Shown piece after piece: positions 25,558 to 34,958 of a stretch of DNA of 64,000 bases (positions within the stretch are counted from its first letter, which is position 1; each line of letters begins with the position of its first letter). The DNA is from Indolivaga alginatilytica. Its GTDB lineage: Bacteria > Bacteroidota > Bacteroidia > Bacteroidales > Dysgonomonadaceae. The notes under the pieces were generated by a model. The model had not been told where the DNA came from and ran no database searches. It saw only the letters and a program-made list of their open reading frames with translations. The stretch spans positions 26,066 to 90,065 of the forward strand of contig NZ_QICL01000019.1 of assembly GCF_003201355.1 (NCBI RefSeq). Direction: 5' to 3'. The position numbers and the translations under genes were made by a program.

Positions 25558-27021
25558 TTTTGTTTTGAGAATTGTCTTTGTCAAAACTCCGATAGCGTCC
25601 CTGACAATGACCGACCCGAAGAAATAGAGTATTGATATATATATTAACGCAACCAAAATTATTTGAAAAATGGTAAGCAGCAAGAAATTACCAATCAGAT
25701 ACTGAAGCATATAACCACAAACCACCGCTAACAGTGTAGTGGCAAAGTAAGGAGACAAATCTTTGAGTAATTCAACCATTTTGTAATCGATATCCTTATT
25801 GCAAATGTAAGAACTTACAACGTATTTAATAAAGTAAGTAAGTGACAAGCCTCCCACCAAGTACAAATAATCGAGCTTGAAACTCAAAGATATTACAATA
25901 ACAAATAAAATGAGTACATTCCGAAAAATCTCCAGCGAAAGTATCTTACCCGATTTTCCTTTAACCCTCAGAAGATCGGTGTTAGAGGAGTCTAAAGAAG
26001 CAAAAAGCCCACCTAGACATAATAGTTGAAGGATAGGAACAGTATCAGCCCATCCGACTCTCAATAGCGATATAATAAATGGTTTAGAAACCAGTATCAT
26101 CCCGATAAAAAGGGGAAAAACAATAAAAGCTTTCGCACGTATAAATTTTCGGACAGCTTTTTTTAATCTGACATTATCGTCAATATTAGACAGAACGGTA
26201 AAAGGTACACTTTGGATTGTTCCTGCCAAAAAATCAAAAACCGTATTATGCAATTTGGTTGCCTGATTGTATAGCCCCGTAATCCCTAATGAATACTGCT
26301 TAGCTATTATATTTTGCGGAATATTGGTAGAAAAAGAGTTCAACACCCCTCCTATTACCAACTTTGAGCCGAAAGCAAAGAACTCTTTGAATGATTCGCC
26401 CGAAAAATGTCCTGCCGGCTTCCATTTGCCAAAAATCCATAAGCAAGCCGATCTTATCAATGAAATAACCACTATTTGCGAAGCTAACGCCCAAACTCCA
26501 TACCCGAAATAGGCAAGAAGTAAAGCAATAGAGTATGAAATCAGCACAGAAAAGAAGTTGATCTTTGTAATCAGCTTATAATTAATCTCTTTAAGTAGTT
26601 TTGCATTCTGAATGATAGCGAAAGAATTAAACAGGAATGAAAGGAACAGGAATCGCGCAAGTGGAGCCAATATTGGTTGATTATAATAACTACTGATTAT
26701 TGGTGCTAAAAAAAACAAGACTATATATAAAGTAAATCCGATAAATATATTTGTATAAAACACTGTAATATAATCAGATTGGGTTGGATTTTTCTTTCTG
26801 ATTAAAGCTGTTGTAAAGCCACTTTCCTGTAATAAATTAGCCATTCCTGTAAAAATAGCCAATACACCGATTAATCCGTAGTTTTCTTTATCAAGCATCC
26901 TTGCAAGTAAAACTCCGGAGACAAAAACAAATAATTGTTGAAAAAGCTTATCGGCAGCACTCCAACTGAGTCCGGAAACTGTTTTCTCTTTTAATGTTTT
27001 CTCTTTCATCGAATAATCCAA
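25555..27021 (-). CDS. Wzx-like polysaccharide flippase
   Basis: The 488-residue protein has about 12-14 predicted membrane helices and the MOP-superfamily (polysaccharide synthase/RfbX-type) N-terminus KTVSGLSWSAADKLFQQLFVFVSGVLLARML. Other typical segments are NYGLIGVLAIFTGMANLLQESGFTTALIRK (49-78) and GITGLYNQATKL. Such proteins flip undecaprenyl-linked oligosaccharide repeat units across the inner membrane. Neighbouring glycosyltransferases support a role in O-antigen, capsule or exopolysaccharide export. A 1.1 kb AT-rich gap lies upstream. Confidence 0.92.
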   Translation of the reverse strand: MDYSMKEKTLKEKTVSGLSWSAADKLFQQLFVFVSGVLLARMLDKENYGLIGVLAIFTGMANLLQESGFTTALIRKKNPTQSDYITVFYTNIFIGFTLYIVLFFLAPIISSYYNQPILAPLARFLFLSFLFNSFAIIQNAKLLKEINYKLITKINFFSVLISYSIALLLAYFGYGVWALASQIVVISLIRSACLWIFGKWKPAGHFSGESFKEFFAFGSKLVIGGVLNSFSTNIPQNIIAKQYSLGITGLYNQATKLHNTVFDFLAGTIQSVPFTVLSNIDDNVRLKKAVRKFIRAKAFIVFPLFIGMILVSKPFIISLLRVGWADTVPILQLLCLGGLFASLDSSNTDLLRVKGKSGKILSLEIFRNVLILFVIVISLSFKLDYLYLVGGLSLTYFIKYVVSSYICNKDIDYKMVELLKDLSPYFATTLLAVVCGYMLQYLIGNFLLLTIFQIILVALIYISILYFFGSVIVRDAIGVLTKTILKTK

Positions 27022-27036
27022 GATCTGAGACCTCTT
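27020..27036 (+). repeat. IPE palindrome only
   Basis: AAGATCTGAGACCTCTT resembles the IPE first palindrome and abuts the start codon of the flippase gene. The following sequence has diverged too far to define a full element. Confidence 0.45.
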
Positions 27037-27989
27037 ATATTACTTTTATAAATAATAAATATGACTTCCAGCTATACCTAAAAAAATAATGCATTGTGTA
27101 TTAGTCGATAGTGTAACCCCTTTTGTTGCTTTAGCAGGTAAATAACACTAAATCGTTATAATTATAAAGCGATGTCTATAAATATTTAATACTATTTAGA
27201 TATTAAAGGCAAAGGTAAAAAAACGAATCAAACCTCGAGCCTAATTAATCTTTTCTTTTAGAAGACTAAAATTGAAAGAAGATCGTAACCCTTTTTAGTA
27301 TTTCTGTAAGTATAATACCTGAGAAATAGATAATCCAAAAACATATAATCAGATACTTTTATCTTACAAAAATAATGCAAAACACTTACAATAATTCAAG
27401 TAAAAAGACAACAGATATTACTAAATCTAAGAAAATAATTGATATTAATTTTATTAATAAGTTTTCCAATTGGTTATTTTAAAAAAATTCAATAGAAACT
27501 AATAAATAAATACATTAAAAATAAATATATAATTAGTGATATATATCATCAGAATTATATCTATATTTTAACTTTATAACTAAATAAATAATATCATAAT
27601 ATTTTCATTACAAATAGAATAAATACACCTCTATTATAGATTATAATAATAATAAAATTATTTTAACTTAATTATATAAAATATCTTTTAGAAAAATATC
27701 TATAAACTAAAATAAAAATAGCATACTAAATAGTTTATTTTGAAATATTAATTGATTAAAATTCATAAATAAATTTAGAAAAAGAAAATATTCTACTGAA
27801 AATATGAATTTAAGAGCAAAAAATAAAATAGCATACATCGATAAGATAGTAAATAAATTCGATACGATCTATAATGAAAGAAGTAAGTAAAAAGCATCAA
27901 AAATGAGTTATTCTAATTCAAAAATATTTAGAATTATCAGCAATAATCACACTAACAAAATTACAGCTATTTTTATGCTAAATTCTTTT
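27037..27989. other. Very AT-rich gene-free region in the glycan locus
   Basis: Nearly 1 kb between the divergent flippase and fucosyltransferase genes is almost only A and T from about 27180 to 27960. Stops occur frequently in all frames, and no tRNA-like or strong hairpin structure was seen. It contains promoters at most. Such stretches often mark junctions of exchanged glycan-synthesis cassettes. Confidence 0.7.
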
Positions 27990-27997
27990 TATCTTTG
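27990..27997 (+). promoter_or_regulatory. -7 promoter box for the GT11 gene
   Basis: TATCTTTG is a full TAnnTTTG match at the right edge of the AT-rich gap, about 117 bp before the start codon. The leader would contain a degenerate IPE. Confidence 0.5.
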
Positions 27998-28021
27998 ATA
28001 AGTAACAGCAACGGACTAAAG

Positions 28022-28093
28022 CCCTGTCCTCAAGACATAACTTACTGTTTTTGTTACACTTATAAGACATCAAAAAAAAGTCTACGACTTTAA
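28022..28093 (-). repeat. IPE repeat, degenerate copy
   Basis: On the minus strand it begins AAAGTCGTAGACTTT plus a long T-run and holds TAAC...GTTA pairing further in. Compared with AAGGTC...GACCTT, both sides of the stem changed together (GG to AG and CC to CT), so pairing is kept. Confidence 0.5.
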
Positions 28094-28113
28094 ATAAAGA
28101 AAAGAACTATTTA

Positions 28114-28986
28114 ATGATCACACTCATTATTTCCGGTGGATTAGGTAATCAGATGTTTGAATATGCTGCGGGCAGGGCTTTATCGCTTCGTCACCGAACA
28201 AATTTAAGCATTGATTTATATATACTTAACAAGAAAACAAAAGCAACTATAAGAAATTATGAGCTTATTGTTTTCAACATCGAAACACCTATAACCAGCT
28301 CAATCTTCAACAAAATAGCAGTAAAAGGATTTGGCCTGTTAAAATCAAGTAATACGAGGCGTATACTTCTCAGCAATACGGGGATATTTCGTGATGAAAA
28401 GGCTCAATGTTATGATTCACGATTTAAAAAGCTATCGGAGAAAATGACACTTTTCGGTTATTTCCAGAATGAGAACTACTTTAGAGATATATCTGAGCAA
28501 CTAAGAACAGATTTCACGTTCCAAGCACCATTAATCGGAAGAAACGATGAAATTCGAAGCCTAATAGAGCTGAATACGTCCGTATCCATCCATATAAGAC
28601 GTGGTGATTACTCAAATACAAACTCAAATCTTCCTATCCTCGATATATCACATTACAAAAAAGCGATCGAGTATATATCTTCTCAAATAAGTAATCCTTA
28701 TTTTTTCATTTTCTCAGATGACATTGACTGGGTAAAAAATAACTTAGACCTATCAGACTCAAATCATCAATTTATCGACTGGAATAAAAATAAGAATAGT
28801 TATATAGATATGCAGTTGATGAGCTTATGCAAACACAATATTATTGCCAACAGTTCTTTCAGCTGGTGGGGAGCATGGTTAAATACTAACCCTGATAAAT
28901 TGGTAATAGCTCCCGACAAATGGTATAAAGGAGATAACGGAATCTACCCTGATGGATTTTTACCTAAAGAATGGATCGTTTTATAA
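28114..28986 (+). CDS. GT11 alpha-1,2-fucosyltransferase-like protein
   Basis: This 290-residue protein has the GT11 signatures: GGLGNQMFEYAAGRAL (8-23) at the N-terminus, and SIHIRRGDYSN (158-168), the GDP-fucose-binding HxRRxDY motif. Further conserved segments are FFIFSDDIDWVKNN and SLCKHNIIANSSFSWWGAWLN. GT11 enzymes transfer fucose from GDP-fucose, usually in alpha-1,2 linkage to galactose. In gut or host-associated Bacteroidota such fucosylation decorates surface glycans. It is followed by a GT2 gene on the same strand that has its own -7 box. Confidence 0.92.
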   Translation: MITLIISGGLGNQMFEYAAGRALSLRHRTNLSIDLYILNKKTKATIRNYELIVFNIETPITSSIFNKIAVKGFGLLKSSNTRRILLSNTGIFRDEKAQCYDSRFKKLSEKMTLFGYFQNENYFRDISEQLRTDFTFQAPLIGRNDEIRSLIELNTSVSIHIRRGDYSNTNSNLPILDISHYKKAIEYISSQISNPYFFIFSDDIDWVKNNLDLSDSNHQFIDWNKNKNSYIDMQLMSLCKHNIIANSSFSWWGAWLNTNPDKLVIAPDKWYKGDNGIYPDGFLPKEWIVL

Positions 28987-29005
28987 AGTACGGTAAACCT
29001 TTTTG

Positions 29006-29013
29006 TACATTTG
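29006..29013 (+). promoter_or_regulatory. -7 promoter box for the GT2 gene
   Basis: TACATTTG is a full TAnnTTTG match, 66 bp before the GT2 start codon and just after the GT11 gene. It suggests the second gene can be expressed separately. No -33 match was found. Confidence 0.4.
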
Positions 29014-29079
29014 TAATTATCCGAATAACTAAAACGAGGTTAAGAGTAAAAGGAAAATAAACTTACTTAGCAATAACAG

Positions 29080-30087
29080 ATGATGAAATTATCAGTCATA
29101 ATGCCCGTTTTTAACGCAGAAAGATATCTGCGCGAGGCTATTGACAGCATAATCAATCAGAGCTATACTGATTGGGAATTAATCATAATTAACGACGGCT
29201 CAATAGACTGTAGCGAAAATATTATTAAATCTTATACAGATACGCGACTCAGATACTACAAAAACGAACAAAATATAGGCTTAATCCAAACCTTGAACAA
29301 GGGGATAGATCTTTGTAAAGGAGCATATATCGCCCGAATGGATGCGGATGATATCGCAGAAAAGGATCGATTTGGAATCCAAATAGCATTTTTAGAGAAC
29401 AACAAAGAATATGCACTCTGTGGTTCCGATGCCAAAGTCATTGATGAAAATAATATTGAGACAGGAAAAATACTAAACCTTCAAAGTAATGAGTATCTAC
29501 AAATAAATTTACTTTTTTCTGTACCCTTCATACATCCTACTATACTAATTCGGAGTGAGGTATTAAAAGATAATTATTTCGATACAGAATATAAACATGC
29601 CGAGGATTACGAATTATGGTGTAGAATTGCCAATAGCCATAAGGTTGCTAACATTGGTAACTTCTTATTACGATATCGCTGGCACAGCAGTAATGTATCA
29701 GTAACTAATTCCGAAAAGCAGGAAGAAATCAAAAACAGGATAATTTGCAGGGAACTCAAGAATATTGATTTGCAACCTTCGGAAAAAGAATTATATCTGC
29801 ATAAAGTAACATTCCAACAATTCGATTCAAAATTTTCAATAAAGAAAGAAACTTTTGATGATTACAGCGAACTTGATTCTTGGTTTCAAAAAATAATAAA
29901 TGCGAATCGAAATCTACAAAAATACAATGAAGCCGCACTGATTTCTTTTTTATGGAGTAGATGGATTGTACTTTGCATTTCACAGAAAAGATACAGGAAA
30001 ATTCTCAAACCTCAATTTTCATCCTACAAACTTCCAATTCTTTCCAGAACTTTTAAGCTTCTCTTATTTTTAAGAAAGAAAGCGTAA
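29080..30087 (+). CDS. Family 2 glycosyltransferase
   Basis: The 335-residue protein has a canonical GT2 GT-A domain: SVIMPVFNAERYLREAIDSI (5-24), IINDGSID and ARMDADD with the metal-binding DxD. Then come FIHPTILIRSEVL and the AEDYELWCRI acceptor-site region. The C-terminal 120 residues are helical and basic. Two ATG codons are adjacent at the start, and either could be used. It follows the GT11 gene and should add a sugar to a lipid-linked surface glycan. The specificity is unknown. Confidence 0.93.
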   Translation: MMKLSVIMPVFNAERYLREAIDSIINQSYTDWELIIINDGSIDCSENIIKSYTDTRLRYYKNEQNIGLIQTLNKGIDLCKGAYIARMDADDIAEKDRFGIQIAFLENNKEYALCGSDAKVIDENNIETGKILNLQSNEYLQINLLFSVPFIHPTILIRSEVLKDNYFDTEYKHAEDYELWCRIANSHKVANIGNFLLRYRWHSSNVSVTNSEKQEEIKNRIICRELKNIDLQPSEKELYLHKVTFQQFDSKFSIKKETFDDYSELDSWFQKIINANRNLQKYNEAALISFLWSRWIVLCISQKRYRKILKPQFSSYKLPILSRTFKLLLFLRKKA

Positions 30088-30141
30088 AAGAGATGATCTG
30101 CCAGCACTTCATTTTGCACTCCGATTAATGCAATAAAAAAA

Positions 30142-30168
30142 GTGTGCAATATTATTTATATTACACAC
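30142..30168. terminator. Bidirectional terminator hairpin between convergent genes
   Basis: An 11-position stem (GTGTGCAATAT / ATATTACACAC, one C-A mismatch) with a 5-nt loop is flanked by seven A on the left and a T-rich tract on the right. On the minus strand it is followed by TTTTTTTATTG. Confidence 0.85.
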
Positions 30169-30193
30169 CCTATTTATTTTAGAAAAATGTCGC

Positions 30194-31276
30194 TTAATTG
30201 AATTCTTTCAGAAGAGCAAGCATTTCATCATCAACCTGCCCGAAAATGGAAACACCGGCAGCTCCATTATCTAAAGCATACCTGATGCCATCACGTAAAT
30301 CGTCTTTATCCTTGAAATCGGGAACATATAATCCGGCATAAAGAGGGAAACGACCATTAAGCCCTTTCAATCCTTCCTTCACGGCAGTACCGATCCACGA
30401 TGTTTTTTCTCTATAGAAACCATGATAAATCATCGGATAAATCGCTGTTAAATTCCAATTTGTCCAATCTTGTCTTACCAATCTTTTAGCAACATCGGGT
30501 GTTGGAAATACTGCTGCAGTTATTGCTTTATTATGGCTTTTAGCCACATTAGTTAATTCATTCACTACATTGGTAACAGCATCATATCTAAATTTCTTCC
30601 AAGATAAACTTTGAGTAGGATACTCGATAGAATCGAGGTTTTCGCCATATTGCTCCTCGAATTTCTTCTTACAAACATCACAATAGCAATAATCGTACTG
30701 AGGTAGCTCCTCTTTTTGTACAATACCGTATACTTGCCACAAATTCACGGCCAGTATTACATCACTGTAACGAATGTAATCCAAGTGAATACCATCCACA
30801 TAATCTTTAGAAAGTGCCTTCTCAACGTCTTTTTTCAGATAGTCAATAACTTCGGGACGAGAAGGGCAAAGCCATCTGTAATAATCAACATAAGGTGGTT
30901 GATCGAAACACGATTCTCCTTTAGCATTGATCGCATACCAATCAGGATGGTTATCTTTCAAATATTGCTCACCTCTGTTCATAATCCACATCCATCGATG
31001 AGTCTCTAAACCCTGAGCTTTTGCTATTTTAAAATGACGCTCATTATCTGCTTCAAAAAAGATACCTTTTATACCGGCATCGTAGTATTTCTTATATCTG
31101 ACAGTGAGCTCACCATCGGTATCTTTGTCATTAGGATTTAGCCAAACCCAAAATTTATGAGTTTTTTGTGCTTCAGACTTTTCTTCTTTGATATCTTTTC
31201 CAAACATTTGAGTGGGAAAAGTAAATAGTAATGCCACAAGGCAAACTAAGAAAAACTTATAATCTCTGTGTTTCAT
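30194..31276 (-). CDS. GHL10-type (YngK-like) putative glycoside hydrolase
   Basis: The 360-residue product has a signal peptide (1-23) and a (beta/alpha)8-like fold of the glycosyl-hydrolase-like 10 family. Key segments are KFWVWLNPND, YYDAGIKGIFFEADNERHF, RWLCPSRPEVIDYLKKDVEKAL and VDGIHLDYIRYSD, the last being the most characteristic GHL10 motif. It should act on a polysaccharide in the periplasm or at the surface, but few members have known substrates. A secreted CBM9-like protein is encoded upstream on the same strand, with a full IPE in the gap. Confidence 0.85.
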   Translation of the reverse strand: MKHRDYKFFLVCLVALLFTFPTQMFGKDIKEEKSEAQKTHKFWVWLNPNDKDTDGELTVRYKKYYDAGIKGIFFEADNERHFKIAKAQGLETHRWMWIMNRGEQYLKDNHPDWYAINAKGESCFDQPPYVDYYRWLCPSRPEVIDYLKKDVEKALSKDYVDGIHLDYIRYSDVILAVNLWQVYGIVQKEELPQYDYCYCDVCKKKFEEQYGENLDSIEYPTQSLSWKKFRYDAVTNVVNELTNVAKSHNKAITAAVFPTPDVAKRLVRQDWTNWNLTAIYPMIYHGFYREKTSWIGTAVKEGLKGLNGRFPLYAGLYVPDFKDKDDLRDGIRYALDNGAAGVSIFGQVDDEMLALLKEFN

Positions 31277-31296
31277 GATAAATAATATTGTTTCTT

Positions 31297-31389
31297 TAAA
31301 TAAATAAAAGTATTTAATAGTATACTCTCAGATTGTAATAATCTATTGCTTTGCCTCTTACCAAAGCAATAGAAAGTTCTGAGACCTTA
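31297..31389 (-). repeat. IPE repeat, full-length copy
   Basis: On the minus strand: TAAGGTCTCAGAACTTTC, TATTGCTTTGGTAAG, and an AGAGTATACTATTAAATACTTTT hairpin whose 8 pairs include G-T wobbles, then ATTTATTTA. It fills the gap between the CBM9-like and GHL10 genes. Confidence 0.85.
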
Positions 31390-31393
31390 GTTC

Positions 31394-32491
31394 TTAGTTG
31401 ATAAGCCCTTCATTATTAATTCTTATTTCTTTTGAATCTGCACTCGATATAGTTGCAGAAAACTGATAAGAGGTCGATTCCATCGATAATTTATTTTGTT
31501 TCCCTTCAATCGAAACAACTTCAGGAATACCCAGTTCTTGTAGATTCCTGGAAAATTTGCCCTTAGCATTTCTATACTCACGCTGTTTGTAATAAACGAG
31601 CCATAAATATTGTCTTTGCAACTCGGTGTAAGGCAAAACAAATTCGGGCAATTTTGTTCCTGCTTTATTTGTCGAGAACTGAAGATATCCCCATCTTTCG
31701 GGAGCATGCATATCAATAATACCCTGTGGAGACCATACCCAATTATTTTCAGGAAGTGTTTTATTGTTTACATCACGTTTCTTCACATACTTATTACCCG
31801 AAACTTCGGTTTCCCATTGAACACGCGAAAAGTTTAATCGCCAAATATCCCCATTTTTCGGGATATTAGTTATATTAGCAACTGTAATATCAGCAAAAGG
31901 GATTGCTAATTCAACCGTCCAGCCTTTGTCTTTATCGCTCGGATCATTTAGAGAGCCATATATATGAACCCCATGTTTCAATCGGTTACTATCCCATGAG
32001 ATAAGCGCACCCGATCCACTGCGATATGGCTTCGGCAAAAACAGATCAAATACCGTATTCAACGCATTAATCTCATATTCGAAATACTGGTGAGAAGTAT
32101 TTACGGGATTAATAAAAACCTCGAAATCATTATCGAAAAACACGACCTGATCTCTTTCAGTCAGATATGCCCAGACATGTTCGTCAACCATATCTGCTGC
32201 AATATAGAGGTAAGTACTATCCCAAAGCATTTTTACTTTTGTATCGTAATATGGTTTTGGCTTAAGATCACCCTCGATATCTCGAAAAGAACCTGTCCAT
32301 TGAGCACTCTTCCAAACCTGATCGTTGATATTACCATCAATAACGGGAGCCGTGGCGGTATACCCTACTACATAACTTTCCGGTAGTGTAAAAAGATGTT
32401 CCAAACCCTTAAAATCTTTTGTTTGTGCAAAAAGAGTTGGAATACACCCAACTGCCCCGAGTATCAGGGCGGCAAAATAGTGTTTCTTCAT
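31394..32491 (-). CDS. Secreted CBM9-like carbohydrate-binding protein
   Basis: The 365-residue product has a signal peptide (1-22, PTLFAQ). Residues about 45-265 resemble a family 9 carbohydrate-binding/DOMON-like beta sandwich: IDGNINDQVWKSAQWTGSFRDIEG, KMLWDSTYLYIAADMVDEHVWA and GWTVELAIPFADI. Proteins of this kind in Bacteroidota are often called carbohydrate-binding family 9-like. About 100 further residues contain QRQYLWLVYYKQREYR. It may present or bind glycan for the GHL10 enzyme downstream. No catalytic motif is seen. Confidence 0.85.
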   Translation of the reverse strand: MKKHYFAALILGAVGCIPTLFAQTKDFKGLEHLFTLPESYVVGYTATAPVIDGNINDQVWKSAQWTGSFRDIEGDLKPKPYYDTKVKMLWDSTYLYIAADMVDEHVWAYLTERDQVVFFDNDFEVFINPVNTSHQYFEYEINALNTVFDLFLPKPYRSGSGALISWDSNRLKHGVHIYGSLNDPSDKDKGWTVELAIPFADITVANITNIPKNGDIWRLNFSRVQWETEVSGNKYVKKRDVNNKTLPENNWVWSPQGIIDMHAPERWGYLQFSTNKAGTKLPEFVLPYTELQRQYLWLVYYKQREYRNAKGKFSRNLQELGIPEVVSIEGKQNKLSMESTSYQFSATISSADSKEIRINNEGLIN

Positions 32492-32514
32492 GGCGAAAAA
32501 TTTTAATTAGCTAT

Positions 32515-32610
32515 AAGACCTTTCTAGTCACAAGCCTATTTATTTGCTAAGATAAGCATAAATAAGACAGTCGAACAAAACCGACATACCCTATAAATAC
32601 GTATTATTCA
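32515..32610 (+). repeat. IPE repeat, degenerate copy
   Basis: AAGACCTTTCTAGTCACAAG, CTATTTATTTGCT and GATAAGCATAA follow IPE order, and the region ends in AT-rich diverged sequence. It lies between the GT2 gene (32644-33585) and the CBM9-like gene. Confidence 0.45.
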
Positions 32611-32643
32611 ATTAATTATAAGACGAAAGCAATAAGCTCTCAA

Positions 32644-33585
32644 TTATTTCTTATGGTATATTTCTGACAATTTCTTAATTAACTTTTGACCAAGAATTAA
32701 ATAAGCAATCTTGTATAATGTATCCTTCTTGAAAGTATTAATATCAAAGCCCAGCCTTTTTATCTCTATGGCTGCACGCTCATTATAATAATCACTATGA
32801 AATCGGGTAATGTATTGCATGTAGAAATTCACACAAGCAGCTCTGACCCTTTTGCTATTTTCAAGGCGGATTACGACCTGAGTCATAACCTGAGTTGCCA
32901 ATAACTGCGATTCGATCGCTTTCTGAGAAACTTGTTTACTTAAGCTCTGAGGGGTATTTCTATAGAAAACAGCTCCTTCTGAACAAAAATAAACACCAGA
33001 CGACTGCCCGACTACCCGAAAGAAATATTCGCCATCATCATTCAAAGTGAGTTGCTCATTCCACCCTCCTACTTTAGTAAGTAGATCTCTATGCATCAGC
33101 CAGATACTGGACTGTACAATATATTTCTCGCGACAAATATCAATTAACAGGTCAACAGGCTTATTATAACTGTTGGTAGACATTTGCCGATGGGGAATGC
33201 AAATAGTTTCCATCACATCACCATCAAACAAAAGTATACCGGATGCAATAATTGCGTTTTTATCATTAATTTTAGTATAAAGTTTTACCTGCGCTTCAAT
33301 TTTATTGAAAGACAAAAGATCATCGGCATCAAGATACTGAATCAGCTCGCCTGTAGATTTTTCAAGAGCAAGGTTTCGGGCAGCACTTGCCCCTTTATTA
33401 TCCTGACGGTAAATATGAACGTTTTCCGACTCATATTTCTTAGCTAAAGCATAGCTATTGTCGGTGGAACCGTCATCTACAATAATAACTTCCAAATCAG
33501 ACCATGTCTGCTTCAATACATTCTCAATAGTTGCCGAAATGTATATCTCGGCATTGTACATGGGAATCAAAACAGATACTTTCAT
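32644..33585 (-). CDS. Family 2 glycosyltransferase
   Basis: This 313-residue protein has a GT2 GT-A domain: SVLIPMYNAEIYISATIENVL, VIIVDDGSTDNSYALAKKYE, NLALEKSTGELIQYLDADD (metal-binding site) and LNDDGEYFFRVV. The C-terminus is helical and basic. It is probably part of the surface-glycan set. The next gene upstream on the strand encodes a SIS sugar-phosphate isomerase 31 bp away, and the two may share a transcript. Confidence 0.92.
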   Translation of the reverse strand: MKVSVLIPMYNAEIYISATIENVLKQTWSDLEVIIVDDGSTDNSYALAKKYESENVHIYRQDNKGASAARNLALEKSTGELIQYLDADDLLSFNKIEAQVKLYTKINDKNAIIASGILLFDGDVMETICIPHRQMSTNSYNKPVDLLIDICREKYIVQSSIWLMHRDLLTKVGGWNEQLTLNDDGEYFFRVVGQSSGVYFCSEGAVFYRNTPQSLSKQVSQKAIESQLLATQVMTQVVIRLENSKRVRAACVNFYMQYITRFHSDYYNERAAIEIKRLGFDINTFKKDTLYKIAYLILGQKLIKKLSEIYHKK

Positions 33586-33616
33586 CGGGTATTTATTAAA
33601 ATAATAGAAAACGAAA

Positions 33617-34222
33617 TCACTTACTCAGGCTACGTGACTTATCGCCAAGATATCCTCCATGATGTCGCTTTGCATAATCAGCTGCATTAAACCCAATCTT
33701 GTCCATTGTATCAACCACTAAAATATCACCTATTACAGTCATCATTGTAGTAGAAGTAGTAGGAGTAAGACCCAACTTACAAACCTCTGCAGGATTGCCG
33801 GTCAATAAACAAACATCAGCCTCTTGTGCCAAGACACTTTCGGGATCGCTCGTTATAACAATAAACTGAATATTCGGGTTTAAGTGCCTGGCCAAACTTA
33901 TAAGTTCGATAATCTCACGGGTTTTGCCGGAATTGGAGATCATTAAAATAATATCATCTTCCTGAAGCACTCCCAAATCTCCATGCTGAGCTTCGCTAGG
34001 ATGCAAAAAAATAGCAGGTGTTCCCGTAGAACAAAAAGTGGTTGCAATATTCTGAGCTATTTGCCCCGCTTTACCCATACCACTAGTTACTAATTTCCCT
34101 TTTTTCCGATGAACATGCTCCACAATAAGATCAGTCGCTTTATTATAAGCATCTGTTACGGGAATGTTCAATATGGCATCAGCTTCCTTTTTTAAAATAG
34201 CTTTTACGTCGTCTATACTCAT
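33617..34222 (-). CDS. SIS-domain sugar-phosphate isomerase, KdsD-like
   Basis: The 201-residue protein is a single SIS domain: GKLVTSGMGKAGQIAQNIATTFCSTG, FLHPSEAQHGDLGVL, ISNSGKTREIIEL and LTPTTSTTMMTVIGD. These match the N-terminal half of KpsF/KdsD arabinose-5-phosphate isomerase; the usual C-terminal CBS pair is absent. The likely reaction is D-ribulose-5-phosphate to D-arabinose-5-phosphate, the first step to Kdo for lipopolysaccharide or capsule. A related isomerase activity is possible, since short forms are less studied. Confidence 0.88.
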   Translation of the reverse strand: MSIDDVKAILKKEADAILNIPVTDAYNKATDLIVEHVHRKKGKLVTSGMGKAGQIAQNIATTFCSTGTPAIFLHPSEAQHGDLGVLQEDDIILMISNSGKTREIIELISLARHLNPNIQFIVITSDPESVLAQEADVCLLTGNPAEVCKLGLTPTTSTTMMTVIGDILVVDTMDKIGFNAADYAKRHHGGYLGDKSRSLSK

Positions 34223-34252
34223 AGTTCAACCCTAATAGTCCTAAGTCTATTA

Positions 34253-34300
34253 TTAAGTAAATATTCTATATTGCCCTAAATATAACAAACAATGGTTGCT
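34253..34300 (-). repeat. IPE repeat, right half, back to back with the next copy
   Basis: On the minus strand it reads ATTGTTTGTTATATT and AATATTTACTTAA, the right half of the element. It abuts the full plus-oriented copy starting at 34301, so the gap before the SIS gene holds two copies head to head. Confidence 0.6.
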
Positions 34301-34395
34301 AAGGTCTTAAACCTTTTTATTGCTTTGGTAAGCATAACAGCAATAGTCTGTTATAATCCGAAAGTATATCATTAAATACTTTCATTTACTTATAT
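34301..34395 (+). repeat. IPE repeat, near-consensus full copy
   Basis: One of the two best copies. In order: AAGGTCTTAAACCTTTTT, TTGCTTTGGTAAGCA, ATAACAGCAATAGTCTGTTAT (6-bp stem), GAAAGTAT/ATACTTTC (8-bp perfect stem), ATTTACTTA. It differs from the copy at 59937 at only about a dozen positions. Confidence 0.92.
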
Positions 34396-34410
34396 TTACA
34401 AAAACAAACT

Positions 34411-34426
34411 AAAGTCCGAGACCTTA
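34411..34426 (-). repeat. IPE palindrome only, at the purE stop codon
   Basis: On the minus strand TAAGGTCTCGGACTTT begins with the purE stop codon TAA. Together with the copies at 34253 and 34301, the purE-SIS gap is made almost wholly of IPE material. Confidence 0.75.
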
Positions 34427-34930
34427 GTTTGTTTTGAATTTGTATTTTATTGCAGACAATTCTTCGTTGGCTTGTACAATCTTACTTTTCAGGTTCTCTT
34501 TATAACCTGTCAGTTTTTTTTGCAGATCAACATTATCTGTTGACATAATTTGCAAAGCTAATATTGCAGCATTCAAGGATCCGTTTATCCCTACAGTAGC
34601 AACAGGTATTCCCGGAGGCATTTGCACGATAGCCAACAGTGCATCCAAACCATCTAAGGAAGAATTGATTGGCACACCAATAACCGGCAATGTGGTCATC
34701 GATGCTATCACACCCGGTAGATGAGCAGCCATACCGGCAGCAGCAATTATCACTTTGATTCCTTTTTCTCTTGCATTCTTCGCAAATAATTCAACTTCCT
34801 GAGGTGTACGATGAGCTGACAAAGCATTTATTTCAAATGGAATTTCCATTTCATCGAAAAATTTCGCAGCTTTTTCCATTACCGGAAGATCCGAAGTACT
34901 TCCCATAATAATTGCAACAAGTGGTTTCAT
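34424..34930 (-). CDS. purE: N5-carboxyaminoimidazole ribonucleotide mutase
   Basis: The 168-residue protein is a class I Pur[18 protein letters not shown] (5-21), [13 protein letters not shown] (34-46), [17 protein letters not shown] (60-76) and [34 protein letters not shown]. It converts N5-CAIR to CAIR in purine synthesis in the cytoplasm. Length is normal. Its stop codon is part of an IPE palindrome, and a full IPE lies upstream of its start. Confidence 0.97.
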   Translation of the reverse strand: MKPLVAIIMGSTSDLPVMEKAAKFFDEMEIPFEINALSAHRTPQEVELFAKNAREKGIKVIIAAAGMAAHLPGVIASMTTLPVIGVPINSSLDGLDALLAIVQMPPGIPVATVGINGSLNAAILALQIMSTDNVDLQKKLTGYKENLKSKIVQANEELSAIKYKFKTN

Positions 34931-34958
34931 ATACTAAGCTATTATATATATTAAAATT

